NCBI GenBank assembly: GCA_963715995.1
Contig: OY970283.1
Span: forward strand, 310,001-374,000
DNA length: 64,000 bases
From: DATBDN01 sp963715995
GTDB lineage: Bacteria; Actinomycetota; Thermoleophilia; Solirubrobacterales; Thermoleophilaceae
Reading direction: 5' to 3'
Below are positions 30,993 to 39,234 of the stretch, one piece after another. The translations under genes were made by a program, and so were the position numbers. Each line of letters begins with the position of its first letter. The stretch's first letter is position 1. Under the pieces are notes generated by a model that did not search any database, was not told the DNA's origin, and was given only the letters and a program-made list of their open reading frames with translations.

Positions 30993-32505
30993 AGCGCAGG
31001 CCGATGGCCGCGCCGAGCAGCGTCCAGGTGAGCGGATCCTCCAGGAAGGCCGCGTACGCCATCGTGTGCAGCACCAGCCCCGTGAACGCCGCCGCGACCG
31101 CTCCACGGGCGATCAGCTCATCCGACGGCGGCTCGGGTCCGCGCAGCTTGCCGAGCCCCTGCCACACCAGCGCGAACGCCGTCAGCAGCACGAACAGGTA
31201 ACTCGCCAGGCCGACGACACCCTGCTCGGCCGCGATCGTCACCGGGATCGTGTGCGACGCCGACGCGGCGCGCTCGTCGCTGGTCTTCTCACGCTGGCGG
31301 AACTGCTTGGCGAACGCGCCCGACCCATAGCCGAGCCACGGCCGGTGCAGGAACATGCGCACGCCGCCCTTGATCAGGTCGGTGCGGCCGCTGGTGGCCT
31401 TCTTGAGCGACCGGCCCGAGCCCAGGTTCACGCGCGTGACGCTCGGGAACGCGACGGCCACCGCCAGAGCCACAACGACCGTCACTGCTGTGCCGATCAG
31501 CACGGGGCGCGAGCGCCAGCGCAGCGCGGCGAGCACCACACACGCCATCAGCAGGGCCGCGAGCGACGACTGCGAGAAGGTCAGCACCAGGCCGGCGAGC
31601 AGAACGGCCAGCGCGAGCGTGGCTGCGAGCAGCGTGCTCCAGGCGCGGGCCCACAGCTGCACCGCCGCGAGCGCCGACATGACCACCGCCAGGAAGCGGC
31701 CGTAGATGTTGGGATCGAAGAACAGCGAGTTGACCCTGAAGTAGGACTCGAACTGGTTCGAGGCGATGACCTTGGGGTTCCAGAACAGGTGGCGCGTGGC
31801 GTACTCGACGAAGCCGATCGCCACGAACGTGAGCGCCAGGGCCGCTGCCAGCACCAGGCAGTTGACCGCCAGCCGGCGCGTCCAGTTGGTGGCCGCCAGC
31901 AGCCGGAACAGAAGCGCGAACGGCACGTAGAAGAACGCCACGTTCTTGAGCGCGGTCTCGAAGTCGGCCGACCACGCCGCCTGGACCGCGTAGAGCAACA
32001 CCGCGATCAGCAGCGCCAGCTCCACGTCGCCGCCGCGGCGGTCACGCGGTGCGATGCGCGGCGCCCGCTCACCCGCGAACGGATCCAGTCGCAGGCGCTC
32101 CCACGCGTAGCCGATCACCCCGGCGGCCACGACCACGTAGAGCGGCACCAGCAGGTTGGCCGTGCCCCCACCCACGTTCAGCGGGATGCGGAAGGGCAGC
32201 GCCGCCACGGCCAGCAGCGGCAGCGCATTAGGCCGCGCCAGCAGCAGGCGGGTGAGGAGGACGATCAGAACTACGCCGCCGGCCGCGCCGAGCAGCGCCA
32301 GGCCGGCGTGGCTGCGCACGGGCTGGAACTGCGGCGAGTCCCACACCTCGCCGATGACCATCACGGGCACGAGCGCGAGCGCGAGCAACATTGCGCGGGC
32401 ACGCTGCGCCGGGCGCGGCAGCAGCAGCGCCAGCGCGGTGGCGAGCGCGGCCGCGACCACGCCCGTCTCCTTGAGGCTCGTGGCTACCGCGAGAGGAGCG
32501 TCCAC
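30877..32505 (-). CDS. O-antigen ligase/polymerase-like membrane protein
   Basis: 542 residues from GTG 32505, overlapping the stop of the Ig-like gene by 22 nt. About 12 hydrophobic segments. The Wzy_C-type O-antigen ligase signature is the large periplasmic loop with R and H residues: FYRVNSLF-like FRVNSLFFDPNIYGRFLAV, then GGVRMFLHRPWLGYGSGAFA and ASHTIPVTIAAEQGVVGLASY with the conserved His. This class joins glycan chains to a lipid or protein acceptor. The last 37 residues (SASSASSSSSSSSS and a Pro/Ala-rich end) are the antisense reading of the Lys-rich tail of the neighbouring propeller gene, so the natural end may be earlier. Confidence 0.85.
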   Translation of the reverse strand: MDAPLAVATSLKETGVVAAALATALALLLPRPAQRARAMLLALALVPVMVIGEVWDSPQFQPVRSHAGLALLGAAGGVVLIVLLTRLLLARPNALPLLAVAALPFRIPLNVGGGTANLLVPLYVVVAAGVIGYAWERLRLDPFAGERAPRIAPRDRRGGDVELALLIAVLLYAVQAAWSADFETALKNVAFFYVPFALLFRLLAATNWTRRLAVNCLVLAAALALTFVAIGFVEYATRHLFWNPKVIASNQFESYFRVNSLFFDPNIYGRFLAVVMSALAAVQLWARAWSTLLAATLALAVLLAGLVLTFSQSSLAALLMACVVLAALRWRSRPVLIGTAVTVVVALAVAVAFPSVTRVNLGSGRSLKKATSGRTDLIKGGVRMFLHRPWLGYGSGAFAKQFRQREKTSDERAASASHTIPVTIAAEQGVVGLASYLFVLLTAFALVWQGLGKLRGPEPPSDELIARGAVAAAFTGLVLHTMAYAAFLEDPLTWTLLGAAIGLRFSASSASSSSSSSSSRPSPGDRAASARPAGPAAAATES

Positions 32506-34277
32506 ATCTTCCTCGTTGCCGCTGACACCTCAGGGCTCGACGCGAGCGCCATCGCCCATTGGTCCGTGCCGGTACGAATGACAAGCCCCTTGCCAACCGT
32601 GTAGGCGACGAAGTCAGGCTTCGTCTCACCCGTGGTTACCGCCTCGCGGCCGGCGGTGGTCAGGAGCCCGCGGTTCTGGGCGAGGCTGTCGGAGCGCTCG
32701 AAGCGCGTGAACGAGCCGATGAAGCCATCGCTGCCGGTGAACAGCCCGAGCTTGTCCTGCGAGAGCACGAGCGGCGCATCGGGGCTCGTGAACTCGGTGG
32801 CTCGCTCTCCGAAGACATCGGCGCGCTGGCGCTTCGACGGGTCCACGAGCCTGCCCTTCTGGAGGTCGGCCACCCGTCGCAGGGCATCTTCGCCGAACGA
32901 CGCGACGGTGCCGCCGCCGGCCGTGAAGTGGCGCAGTTGCAGGTTGAGCTTTGGCGTGAGCCAGCGCTCGCTGCCTGCGAAGACGACGCCGTTGTGCCCG
33001 GCGATCGCGGGCGTCTTGCCGGCCGCCAGCGCCACGTCGGTGGTCAGGTCGTAGTTCGCGCGGATGCGCGTGAGGAACTCGAGCAGCGGCAGCGTCTGGG
33101 TAGCGATCGACCTGGGCGGGCGGCCGCCGGAGAACCCGCGCGCCAGCGGCACGTCGTCACCGGTGTCGAGCGTGTCGGGCCAGCCGTCGCGGCTCGAGTC
33201 GACCGGGTTCTGGCCCTGCCATGTCATCGCCGGAACCACCACGAGCACGGGCGCGATGCCACCGGTGTTGCTGACAACGAGCGGCCACGCCGCATGGCGT
33301 CCACCGGAGGTCGCGAACAGCGAGTAGATGTCGGCATCGGCGTCGCGCGGGATGCGCACGGCGATCGTGCGGCCGTGCGAGATGCCGCTGCGGATGACGC
33401 CGCCGCGCGCGTATGGGGCGAGCCGCCAGCGCGTCGGCCGGGCAAGCGGCCCCACGTTGAAGCGCGCGATCGCTCCCGGCTTGACCGGTACCAGCGGCCC
33501 GCTGAGCGTGAAGTACGCGACCGAGACGCCGTCGCGCCTGACGGCGCCGCTCTTCGTCGGCGGCAGCTGGGGCACGCTGCCGCGATTGCCCGCCTTGTCC
33601 TCGACCGTGACCGAGAACGCATAGGAGCCGATCTGAGCGGGCTTCCCGCCGACCAACCCGTTCCAGCTTGCGGTCTGGCGCCCGCGCCGTCCAGTGAACT
33701 GGTCCACGCGCACCGGCTTGGGGCCGTTCGTGCGCCACACGCCGATCACCGGCGCCGGGTTGGACGGGCCGGTGAAGCGGATGCGGACCCGCCCGCGGCG
33801 GTCGGAGCTGCCCGGCACAAGCGTTGGCGGCGTGACGGCGACGATGCGCGGTCGCGGCGGGCGGTTGTCCACGTGCAGCACGCGCGGCGCCGTGAGCGAG
33901 CGGCCCTCCTCGCGCAGTCCCACGCGCAGCCGATAGGCCCCGTCGGGCAGCGCGAAGCCGTCGCGATCGCGGCCATCGAACACGAACGGATGCGTGCCCT
34001 TCGCAAGGAAGCGATCGTCGGCGAACGTGCGCACCACCTCGCCCTCGTGGTTCACGAGCGACACGGTCACGCGCTGTGCTTTCGGCAGGTCGAAGCGCAG
34101 GGTCACGTGGCTCTTCGAGCAGTGGCAGCGCGGCCCGACCCACTGGTAGAAGAAGACGCGCGTGACGATCGGCGTGGAGCGCTTGAGGCGCTGCGTCACG
34201 AAGAAGGCGCCGCCGGTGGCGATCACGAACAGCGCGAACAGCGCCGTCGCCGCGCGCCGCGGCGGGGACGCGGTCAA
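32484..34277 (-). CDS. Membrane-anchored Ig-like protein with a DMFase-beta-like C-terminal domain
   Basis: 597 residues from ATG 34277 (TGATG-type overlap with the phosphatase stop). One N-terminal helix (TALFALFVIATGGAFFV), then two to three Ig-like/FlgD-like beta domains (RFDLPKAQRVTVSLVNHEGE; PDGAYRLRVGLREEGR; PAPVIGVWRTNGPK, about residues 55-280). From about residue 330 the sequence changes to an alpha/beta region (VLVVVPAMTWQGQNPVD, GHNGVVFAGSERWLTPK, GGGTVASFGEDALR) that resembles the class I glutamine-amidotransferase-like domain of N,N-dimethylformamidase beta subunits. Cysteines CHC near the start are odd for an exported protein. It is directly upstream of the O-antigen-ligase-like gene in the same unit; a role in surface glycan export or attachment is possible but unproved. 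Confidence 0.6.
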   Translation of the reverse strand: MTASPPRRAATALFALFVIATGGAFFVTQRLKRSTPIVTRVFFYQWVGPRCHCSKSHVTLRFDLPKAQRVTVSLVNHEGEVVRTFADDRFLAKGTHPFVFDGRDRDGFALPDGAYRLRVGLREEGRSLTAPRVLHVDNRPPRPRIVAVTPPTLVPGSSDRRGRVRIRFTGPSNPAPVIGVWRTNGPKPVRVDQFTGRRGRQTASWNGLVGGKPAQIGSYAFSVTVEDKAGNRGSVPQLPPTKSGAVRRDGVSVAYFTLSGPLVPVKPGAIARFNVGPLARPTRWRLAPYARGGVIRSGISHGRTIAVRIPRDADADIYSLFATSGGRHAAWPLVVSNTGGIAPVLVVVPAMTWQGQNPVDSSRDGWPDTLDTGDDVPLARGFSGGRPPRSIATQTLPLLEFLTRIRANYDLTTDVALAAGKTPAIAGHNGVVFAGSERWLTPKLNLQLRHFTAGGGTVASFGEDALRRVADLQKGRLVDPSKRQRADVFGERATEFTSPDAPLVLSQDKLGLFTGSDGFIGSFTRFERSDSLAQNRGLLTTAGREAVTTGETKPDFVAYTVGKGLVIRTGTDQWAMALASSPEVSAATRKMWTLLSR

Positions 34278-34834
34278 CCCTCGTACCTCACGAGCTGGCC
34301 GTTGCGCGGGTGGAACTCGTGGTACGCGTCGAGCCCGCGCGGGTCGCGCGCGGCGAGGGCCACGCGGATGGTGCCGCCGTGACAGACGACGAGCGCGGGC
34401 AGCTCGCCGCCGGCGACGTCATCGAGCGCGGCGGTGGTCCGCGCCATGTGCTCGGTGAGCGACTCGCCGGGCTTGCCGGGGGCCGAGGGGAAGCGAAACG
34501 CCTCGCCGGCGCGCAGCCATGCCTCCCATGCCTCCGGCTCCTCGCGCGCGATGTCGTCGATCAAGCGGCCCTCCCAGGCACCCCAGCCGCACTCGCGCAC
34601 GCGCGGGTCGAGCACCGCCTCGAGGCCGACCCGCTCGCCGACGATCTCGGCGGTCATGCGCGCACGCAGCATGTCGCTGGCATACAGCGCGCGCAGCCCC
34701 TCTCCTGCCACGAGCTCCGCGAGCTCGCGCGCCTGGGCGATCCCGGTCGCGTTGAGCGGGGGGTCGAGTGAGCCCTGGATGCGAACCGGCGGCGCGTTGA
34801 AGTCGGTCTGCCCGTGGCGGGCCAGCAGGATCAA
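34274..34834 (-). CDS. Histidine phosphatase family protein (phosphoglycerate-mutase-like)
   Basis: 186 residues from TTG 34834, in a TTGA overlap with the stop of the phosphosulfolactate synthase gene. The catalytic RHG motif is LILLARHGQTDFNAPP near the N-terminus, followed by a second Arg region (YASDMLRARMTAEIV), the Glu proton donor region WGAWEGRLIDDI, and the second catalytic His in ALVVCHGGTIRVAL. Removes phosphate from a small molecule through a phospho-His intermediate. Since it is coupled to a synthase that makes phosphosulfolactate, that phosphate ester is a plausible substrate, taking the place of a ComB phosphatase; this is inference. Other family members act on alpha-ribazole phosphate or glycolytic phosphates. 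Confidence 0.88.
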   Translation of the reverse strand: MILLARHGQTDFNAPPVRIQGSLDPPLNATGIAQARELAELVAGEGLRALYASDMLRARMTAEIVGERVGLEAVLDPRVRECGWGAWEGRLIDDIAREEPEAWEAWLRAGEAFRFPSAPGKPGESLTEHMARTTAALDDVAGGELPALVVCHGGTIRVALAARDPRGLDAYHEFHPRNGQLVRYEG

Positions 34835-35604
34835 TCGCGGTTGTGGAAGAGGTGGAGGGTGTCGGCGCGCAGACCCAGGCGCAGCGTCTCGAGCGGGATC
34901 ACGTCGTCCGGGCGGATGTTGCCCAGGTTGACCTCCGGTCCTAAGTGCTCGATGAACCAGACCTGCTGGTGGCGCTGGGGCGCCTCGAAGATCAGCCGGT
35001 GGAAGTCGACCCGGTGCACGATCTCGTCGATCAGCCCGGTGCGGGCCTCGCCGTCGGGCCGGTACATGCCGGCGTCGCCGGACGCACGGCCTTCGCAGAC
35101 GACCTTCGCCGCGCCGGCGTCGAGCGCCTGCTCGATCAGCTCGACCCAGCGGTAGGGCGCCATGATCGCGGCCGGGTCCTTCTCGCCCACCTCGGCGTAG
35201 ACCGTGAAGTCCTGCGCGAGCGATCGGATCAGGCCGGCCTTCTCGTCGGCCGGGATCGCGACGGCGCCGCTCGACACCTCGACGTGGGTCACGCCGAGCT
35301 CCGTCAGCCAGCCGCGTAGGCCGTCGACGCGCTCCTGAAGCCACGCGATCTCGGTCAGCGTCCCCCCGAGCGCAACCGGCACCCCATGCGACTGGTAGAG
35401 CTCGACCTTCTCGGCCAGCGCACCGGTGACGTAGGCCGAGCCGAAGCCGAGCCGGATCAGGTCGATGTGCTGGGCGGCGATCTGCATCAGGCTCGCGGCG
35501 TCACGCGGCGCGAGACCGATGTCGATCACGTGTGTGAGGCCCGTCTCACGCGGCTTCAGTGGCCGGTCGGGCAGGTCGAGGAAGTCCGGCACGGGCGGGG
35601 ACAC
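34831..35604 (-). CDS. comA: Phosphosulfolactate synthase (ComA family)
   Basis: 257 residues from GTG 35604 (GTG 35592 is a second option). The enzyme adds sulfite to phosphoenolpyruvate to give (2R)-phospho-3-sulfolactate, the first step towards coenzyme M in methanogens and towards sulfolactate in some bacteria. TIM-barrel features: KPRETGLTHVIDIG (K-x-R-x-TG start), IDLIRLGFGSAYVTG, YQSHGVPVALGGTLTEIA, VTHVEVSSGAVAIP, FTVYAEVGEKDP, AAKVVCEGRASGD with AGMYRPDGEARTG, IFEAPQRHQQVWFIEH and LGPEVNLGNIRPDDVIPLET ending LRLGLRADT. In archaeal and Bacillus enzymes the third block is typically KLGWGT; here it is RLGFGS, an unusual variant. The histidine phosphatase follows with a 4-nt overlap. Confidence 0.85.
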   Translation of the reverse strand: MSPPVPDFLDLPDRPLKPRETGLTHVIDIGLAPRDAASLMQIAAQHIDLIRLGFGSAYVTGALAEKVELYQSHGVPVALGGTLTEIAWLQERVDGLRGWLTELGVTHVEVSSGAVAIPADEKAGLIRSLAQDFTVYAEVGEKDPAAIMAPYRWVELIEQALDAGAAKVVCEGRASGDAGMYRPDGEARTGLIDEIVHRVDFHRLIFEAPQRHQQVWFIEHLGPEVNLGNIRPDDVIPLETLRLGLRADTLHLFHNRD

Positions 35605-35633
35605 TAATCGCCCAGGCCCACTACGGCGGGCGT

Positions 35634-35639
35634 CACAAT
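35634..35639 (+). promoter_or_regulatory. Candidate -10 box for the cyclase gene
   Basis: CACAAT, 6 nt before GTG 35646, in the 41-bp divergent gap between comA and the cyclase gene. It supports GTG 35646 as the start. Confidence 0.35.
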
Positions 35640-35645
35640 TCAGGG

Positions 35646-38600
35646 GTGAGCGCATGTGCCAGCTGCGGGGCCGGGAACCCGGCCGGAGCAAAGTTCTGCA
35701 TGGACTGCGGAGCCGCCCTCGAGCTGCGCTGCCCGTCGTGCTCGACGCCCCACGGCCCGAGCCAGAAGTTCTGCATGGAGTGCGGCACCCCGCTCGCCGC
35801 GGCGGCCACCCCGAAGCCAGTCCGCGACACCGCCAGCCGCCCGCCGGTGCCGAACTCGGCGCTGCCCGAGGAGCGGCGCTGGGTGACGGTCCTGTTCGCC
35901 GACATCTCCGGCTACACCGCCATGGCCGAGCGCATGGACGCGGAGCTTGTGAAGGCGATGGTCGAGCGCTGCCTGCGCCGCCTGGGCGAAGAGGTCGAGC
36001 GTTTCGGCGGCACCGTCGACAAGTTCATCGGCGACAACGTGATGGCCACCTTCGGCGCGCCCGTGGCGCACGAGGACGATGCCGAGCGGGCGGTGCGCGC
36101 GGCGCTTGCGATGCACGGCGCCATCAAGGAGATCGATCCCGTGCTCCAGCTGCGCGTGGGCATCAACACGGGCGACGTGCTCGCCGGCTCACTCGGCGGT
36201 GGCGGCTACACCGTCATCGGCGACACCGTGAACGTAGCCGCGCGCCTCCAGGCGGCGGCCGAGATCGGCTCGATCACAGTCGGCGAGGCGACGATGCGCG
36301 CCACGGGAACCGCGGTCGAGTACCGCGAGCTCGAGCCGCTGCGGCTGAAGGGCAAGGCCGAGCTCGTTCCGGCGTTCGTGGCGGAGGGGCTCGTGACGAC
36401 CACGCCGCGGCGCCAGAGCGTGGGGGCGGCGGCGCCGTTCGTCGGGCGCGCAGGCGAGCTCGACGTGCTCGGCTCGCTCTACGAGCGCGTGGTCCGCGAG
36501 GGCCGCGCGCACCTGGTCACGGTCATCGGCCAGGCGGGCGTCGGCAAGTCGCGCCTCCTGCGCGAGGTCGAGGCCATGCTCCGCACGCGCGAGCCGGAGC
36601 CGGCCATCCGCATCGGGCACTGCCTGCCGTACGGCTCGGGTGTCGTCTACTGGGCGCTCGGCGAGATCGTCCGCTCCGAGGCCGCGATCGTCGACGGCGA
36701 CTCCGCCGAGGAGGCGTGGACGAAGCTGTGCCACTACGTCGAGGAGCTGAGCGACGAGCCCGGCAAGGAGCCGGGGATCGCCTCCCAGCGCATGGCGGCG
36801 CTGATCGGCCGCCTGGTCGGGATCGAGTCGCCGCCCGAGTTGACCCATGCCGAGGCGCAGGACCCGGAGCGCCTGCGCGAATCGTTCTTCTCCGCCGTGC
36901 GCAACGGGATCGAGGCGCGTGCTCACCGCCGCCCGACCGTGCTGGTCTTCGAGGACATCCACTGGGGCGACCACGGAATGCTCGACCTGATCGAGCACCT
37001 GGCCCGCTGGGTGCGCGCGCCGCTCCTGATCCTGTGCCTGGCACGCGACGAGCTGCTCCAGCGCCGCCCGGACTGGGGCGGCGGGCGCCGCGACGCCACC
37101 TCGATCTTCCTCGACCCGCTCACCGCCGACGAGTCACGCGAGCTGGTCTCGGCGCTGCTGCCCGAGGGGGCCGACGCGGGGCCGCTCGTGCAGTTCGTGG
37201 CCGATCGGGCAGGCGGGAACCCGTTCTTCGCCGAGGAGATGGTCAGGCGCCTGAACGAGGAGGGCGCCGACACCGCCGAGCGCCTGCCCGACACCGTCCA
37301 CGCCCTGCTCGCGGCGCGCCTGGACTCGCTCGACCCGATCGAGCGCCAGGTGATCCAGCAGGCCGCGGTCGTCGGCCAGACCTTCTGGGAGGGCGCACTC
37401 CAGCCGGTGGCCGAGGAGACGGGCGCGGACCTGCCGGAGGTGCTCGCCGCCCTGCACGACAAGGACATCGTGATGCCGCTGCCCGCGCGCGACGGTGCGC
37501 TCACGGACGAGCGCGAGCTCGCGTTCAAGCACGTGCTCATCCGCGACGTTGCCTACGGGATGCTGCCGAAGGCGGTGCGCTGCCGCAAGCACTTTCAGAT
37601 CGGGAACCTGATCGAGGAGCGGGCGGGAGATCGTGCCGAGGAGATGGCCAACCTGCTTGCCGAGCACTACTGGCGTGCGGCCGTGCTCGGCGACGAGGCC
37701 GCGCTGACGAACGACGAGCTGGCGCCGGTGCATCGCAAGGCGCTCTACTTCCTCGAGGTGGCCGGCGACGCGGCGGCTGCGCTCTTCTCGAATGCCGAGG
37801 CCGTCGACCGCTTCGCCGCCGCGCGTGCGATCCGCTGCCCGCACGACCCCGCGGCCGTGGCGCGCATCGGCGAGAAGCAGGGCGACGTCGCGCTGCGCAT
37901 GGGGCACGTGGACGAGGCGATCGAGGTGTGGAGCGAGTGCCTCGAGTACCAGCGCGCTCAGGAGGAGCTCGAGCGCGTTGGCGACCTGCATCGCAAGACC
38001 GGCGCCGCGCTCTGGCACAAGGGCGAGACGCGCCAGGCGGTCGAGCACTACCAGAAGGGCATCAACCTGCTGAAGGACGGCCCGCCGTGCCTGGAGCTGG
38101 TGCGGCTGTACGAGGAAGCGGCGTCGCTCTACATGCACACGGGTGACAACATGCTTGCCATCTATGCAGCCGAGAAGGCACTGCGCCTGGCCGAGCGCCT
38201 GGGCGAGACACGCGCCGCCTCGCGGGCACACGGCATCTTCGGGCGGGTGTTCGGGCGCATCGGCGACAGCGCGAAGGCGCGCGAGAACCTCCAGAAGTCG
38301 GTCGACCTCGCTCGCGGCTCCGATCACGCCGAAACCATCCGCGCGCTGCTCACGCTCGGCTATCACCTGGAGGTGTCCGAGGCCGAGTACCCGGGCGCCG
38401 AAGCCGCCTACTCGGAGGCGCTCGAGCTGGCCGAGCGCACCGGCGACCTGCCGTCGCTTGTCGAGCTGCACTCGGCGCTGGGGCTGATCGCCGCCTACCG
38501 CGCCGACTGGGACGCAGCCTCGCGCTCCACCGAGGCCAGCGTCGAGGTGGCCGAGCGCGAGGGCCTGGTCGGCAAGCTGTCGTTCCCATACGGGCTGCGC

Positions 38601-39191
38601 GGCCTGCTGCACTGGCGCTCGGGAGAGCTCGAGCAGGCCGAGGGCGCGTACCGGCGGGCGCAGGAGCTGGCGGAGCAGGTCGGCTGGTCGGAAGTGCAGT
38701 TCAACGCGCTGTTCGGGCTGGCGCTCGTGCTGCGCGACCGCGGCGACTTCAGCGCGGCGGTGGCGGCACTCGACCGTGCTCTCGACGTCTGCGAGCGCGC
38801 CGGCCTTGTCGCGCAATCGGTCCAGGTGATGTCGCTGCGCGCAGTGATCATGGCGCTGGCCGGCCGCAGCGAGGAGGCCGCTGAGGCGGCCGAGGAGGCT
38901 GCGGCGCTGGCCGGCCGCCTGCACTACCCGGTCGGCGAGGCGGCGGCGCTCGAGGCGCGCGGCGCCACAGCGCCCGAGCCCGCGGAGGCCGCCGCGCTGC
39001 TGGGCCGCGCCCGCGAGCGCTGGCTGGCGATCGGGCGCCCGCTCGAGGCGGCGCGCTGCGACCTGCTCACAGCTGCCGTGCTCAGCGAGTCGGACCCCGT
39101 GGTCGCCCAGGCTGCCGCCGAGCGCGCTGCGGCCGACTACGAGCGGCTCGGCGTCGCGCACATGGCCGCGCGGGCGGCAGCAGCCGTCTGA
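35646..39191 (+). CDS. Zinc-ribbon / class III nucleotide cyclase / AAA ATPase / TPR regulator
   Basis: 1181 residues from GTG 35646. Order: two zinc ribbons at the N-terminus (C4-x2-C7 ... C18-x2-C21, then a second CPSC ... CMEC), a class III cyclase domain (about 75-255) with TVLFADISGYTAMAERMD carrying the metal Asp pair, GGTVDKFIGDNVMATFG, and LRVGINTGDVLAGSLG with IGDTVNVAARLQAAA; a large ATPase domain (about 265-700) with Walker A GQAGVGKS (295-302) and VLVFEDIHWGDHGM as Walker B; then a TPR-like helical solenoid (about 700-1150). This architecture is common in actinobacteria. The cyclase would make cAMP (or cGMP), and the ATPase and TPR part resembles LuxR/MalT-like regulators without a DNA-binding domain. 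The trigger is unknown. Confidence 0.93.
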   Translation: MSACASCGAGNPAGAKFCMDCGAALELRCPSCSTPHGPSQKFCMECGTPLAAAATPKPVRDTASRPPVPNSALPEERRWVTVLFADISGYTAMAERMDAELVKAMVERCLRRLGEEVERFGGTVDKFIGDNVMATFGAPVAHEDDAERAVRAALAMHGAIKEIDPVLQLRVGINTGDVLAGSLGGGGYTVIGDTVNVAARLQAAAEIGSITVGEATMRATGTAVEYRELEPLRLKGKAELVPAFVAEGLVTTTPRRQSVGAAAPFVGRAGELDVLGSLYERVVREGRAHLVTVIGQAGVGKSRLLREVEAMLRTREPEPAIRIGHCLPYGSGVVYWALGEIVRSEAAIVDGDSAEEAWTKLCHYVEELSDEPGKEPGIASQRMAALIGRLVGIESPPELTHAEAQDPERLRESFFSAVRNGIEARAHRRPTVLVFEDIHWGDHGMLDLIEHLARWVRAPLLILCLARDELLQRRPDWGGGRRDATSIFLDPLTADESRELVSALLPEGADAGPLVQFVADRAGGNPFFAEEMVRRLNEEGADTAERLPDTVHALLAARLDSLDPIERQVIQQAAVVGQTFWEGALQPVAEETGADLPEVLAALHDKDIVMPLPARDGALTDERELAFKHVLIRDVAYGMLPKAVRCRKHFQIGNLIEERAGDRAEEMANLLAEHYWRAAVLGDEAALTNDELAPVHRKALYFLEVAGDAAAALFSNAEAVDRFAAARAIRCPHDPAAVARIGEKQGDVALRMGHVDEAIEVWSECLEYQRAQEELERVGDLHRKTGAALWHKGETRQAVEHYQKGINLLKDGPPCLELVRLYEEAASLYMHTGDNMLAIYAAEKALRLAERLGETRAASRAHGIFGRVFGRIGDSAKARENLQKSVDLARGSDHAETIRALLTLGYHLEVSEAEYPGAEAAYSEALELAERTGDLPSLVELHSALGLIAAYRADWDAASRSTEASVEVAEREGLVGKLSFPYGLRGLLHWRSGELEQAEGAYRRAQELAEQVGWSEVQFNALFGLALVLRDRGDFSAAVAALDRALDVCERAGLVAQSVQVMSLRAVIMALAGRSEEAAEAAEEAAALAGRLHYPVGEAAALEARGATAPEPAEAAALLGRARERWLAIGRPLEAARCDLLTAAVLSESDPVVAQAAAERAAADYERLGVAHMAARAAAAV

Positions 39192-39234
39192 TAGGCGCAG
39201 GACGCCCGGCGGGGCCGCACCGCGGTGCGCGGCG

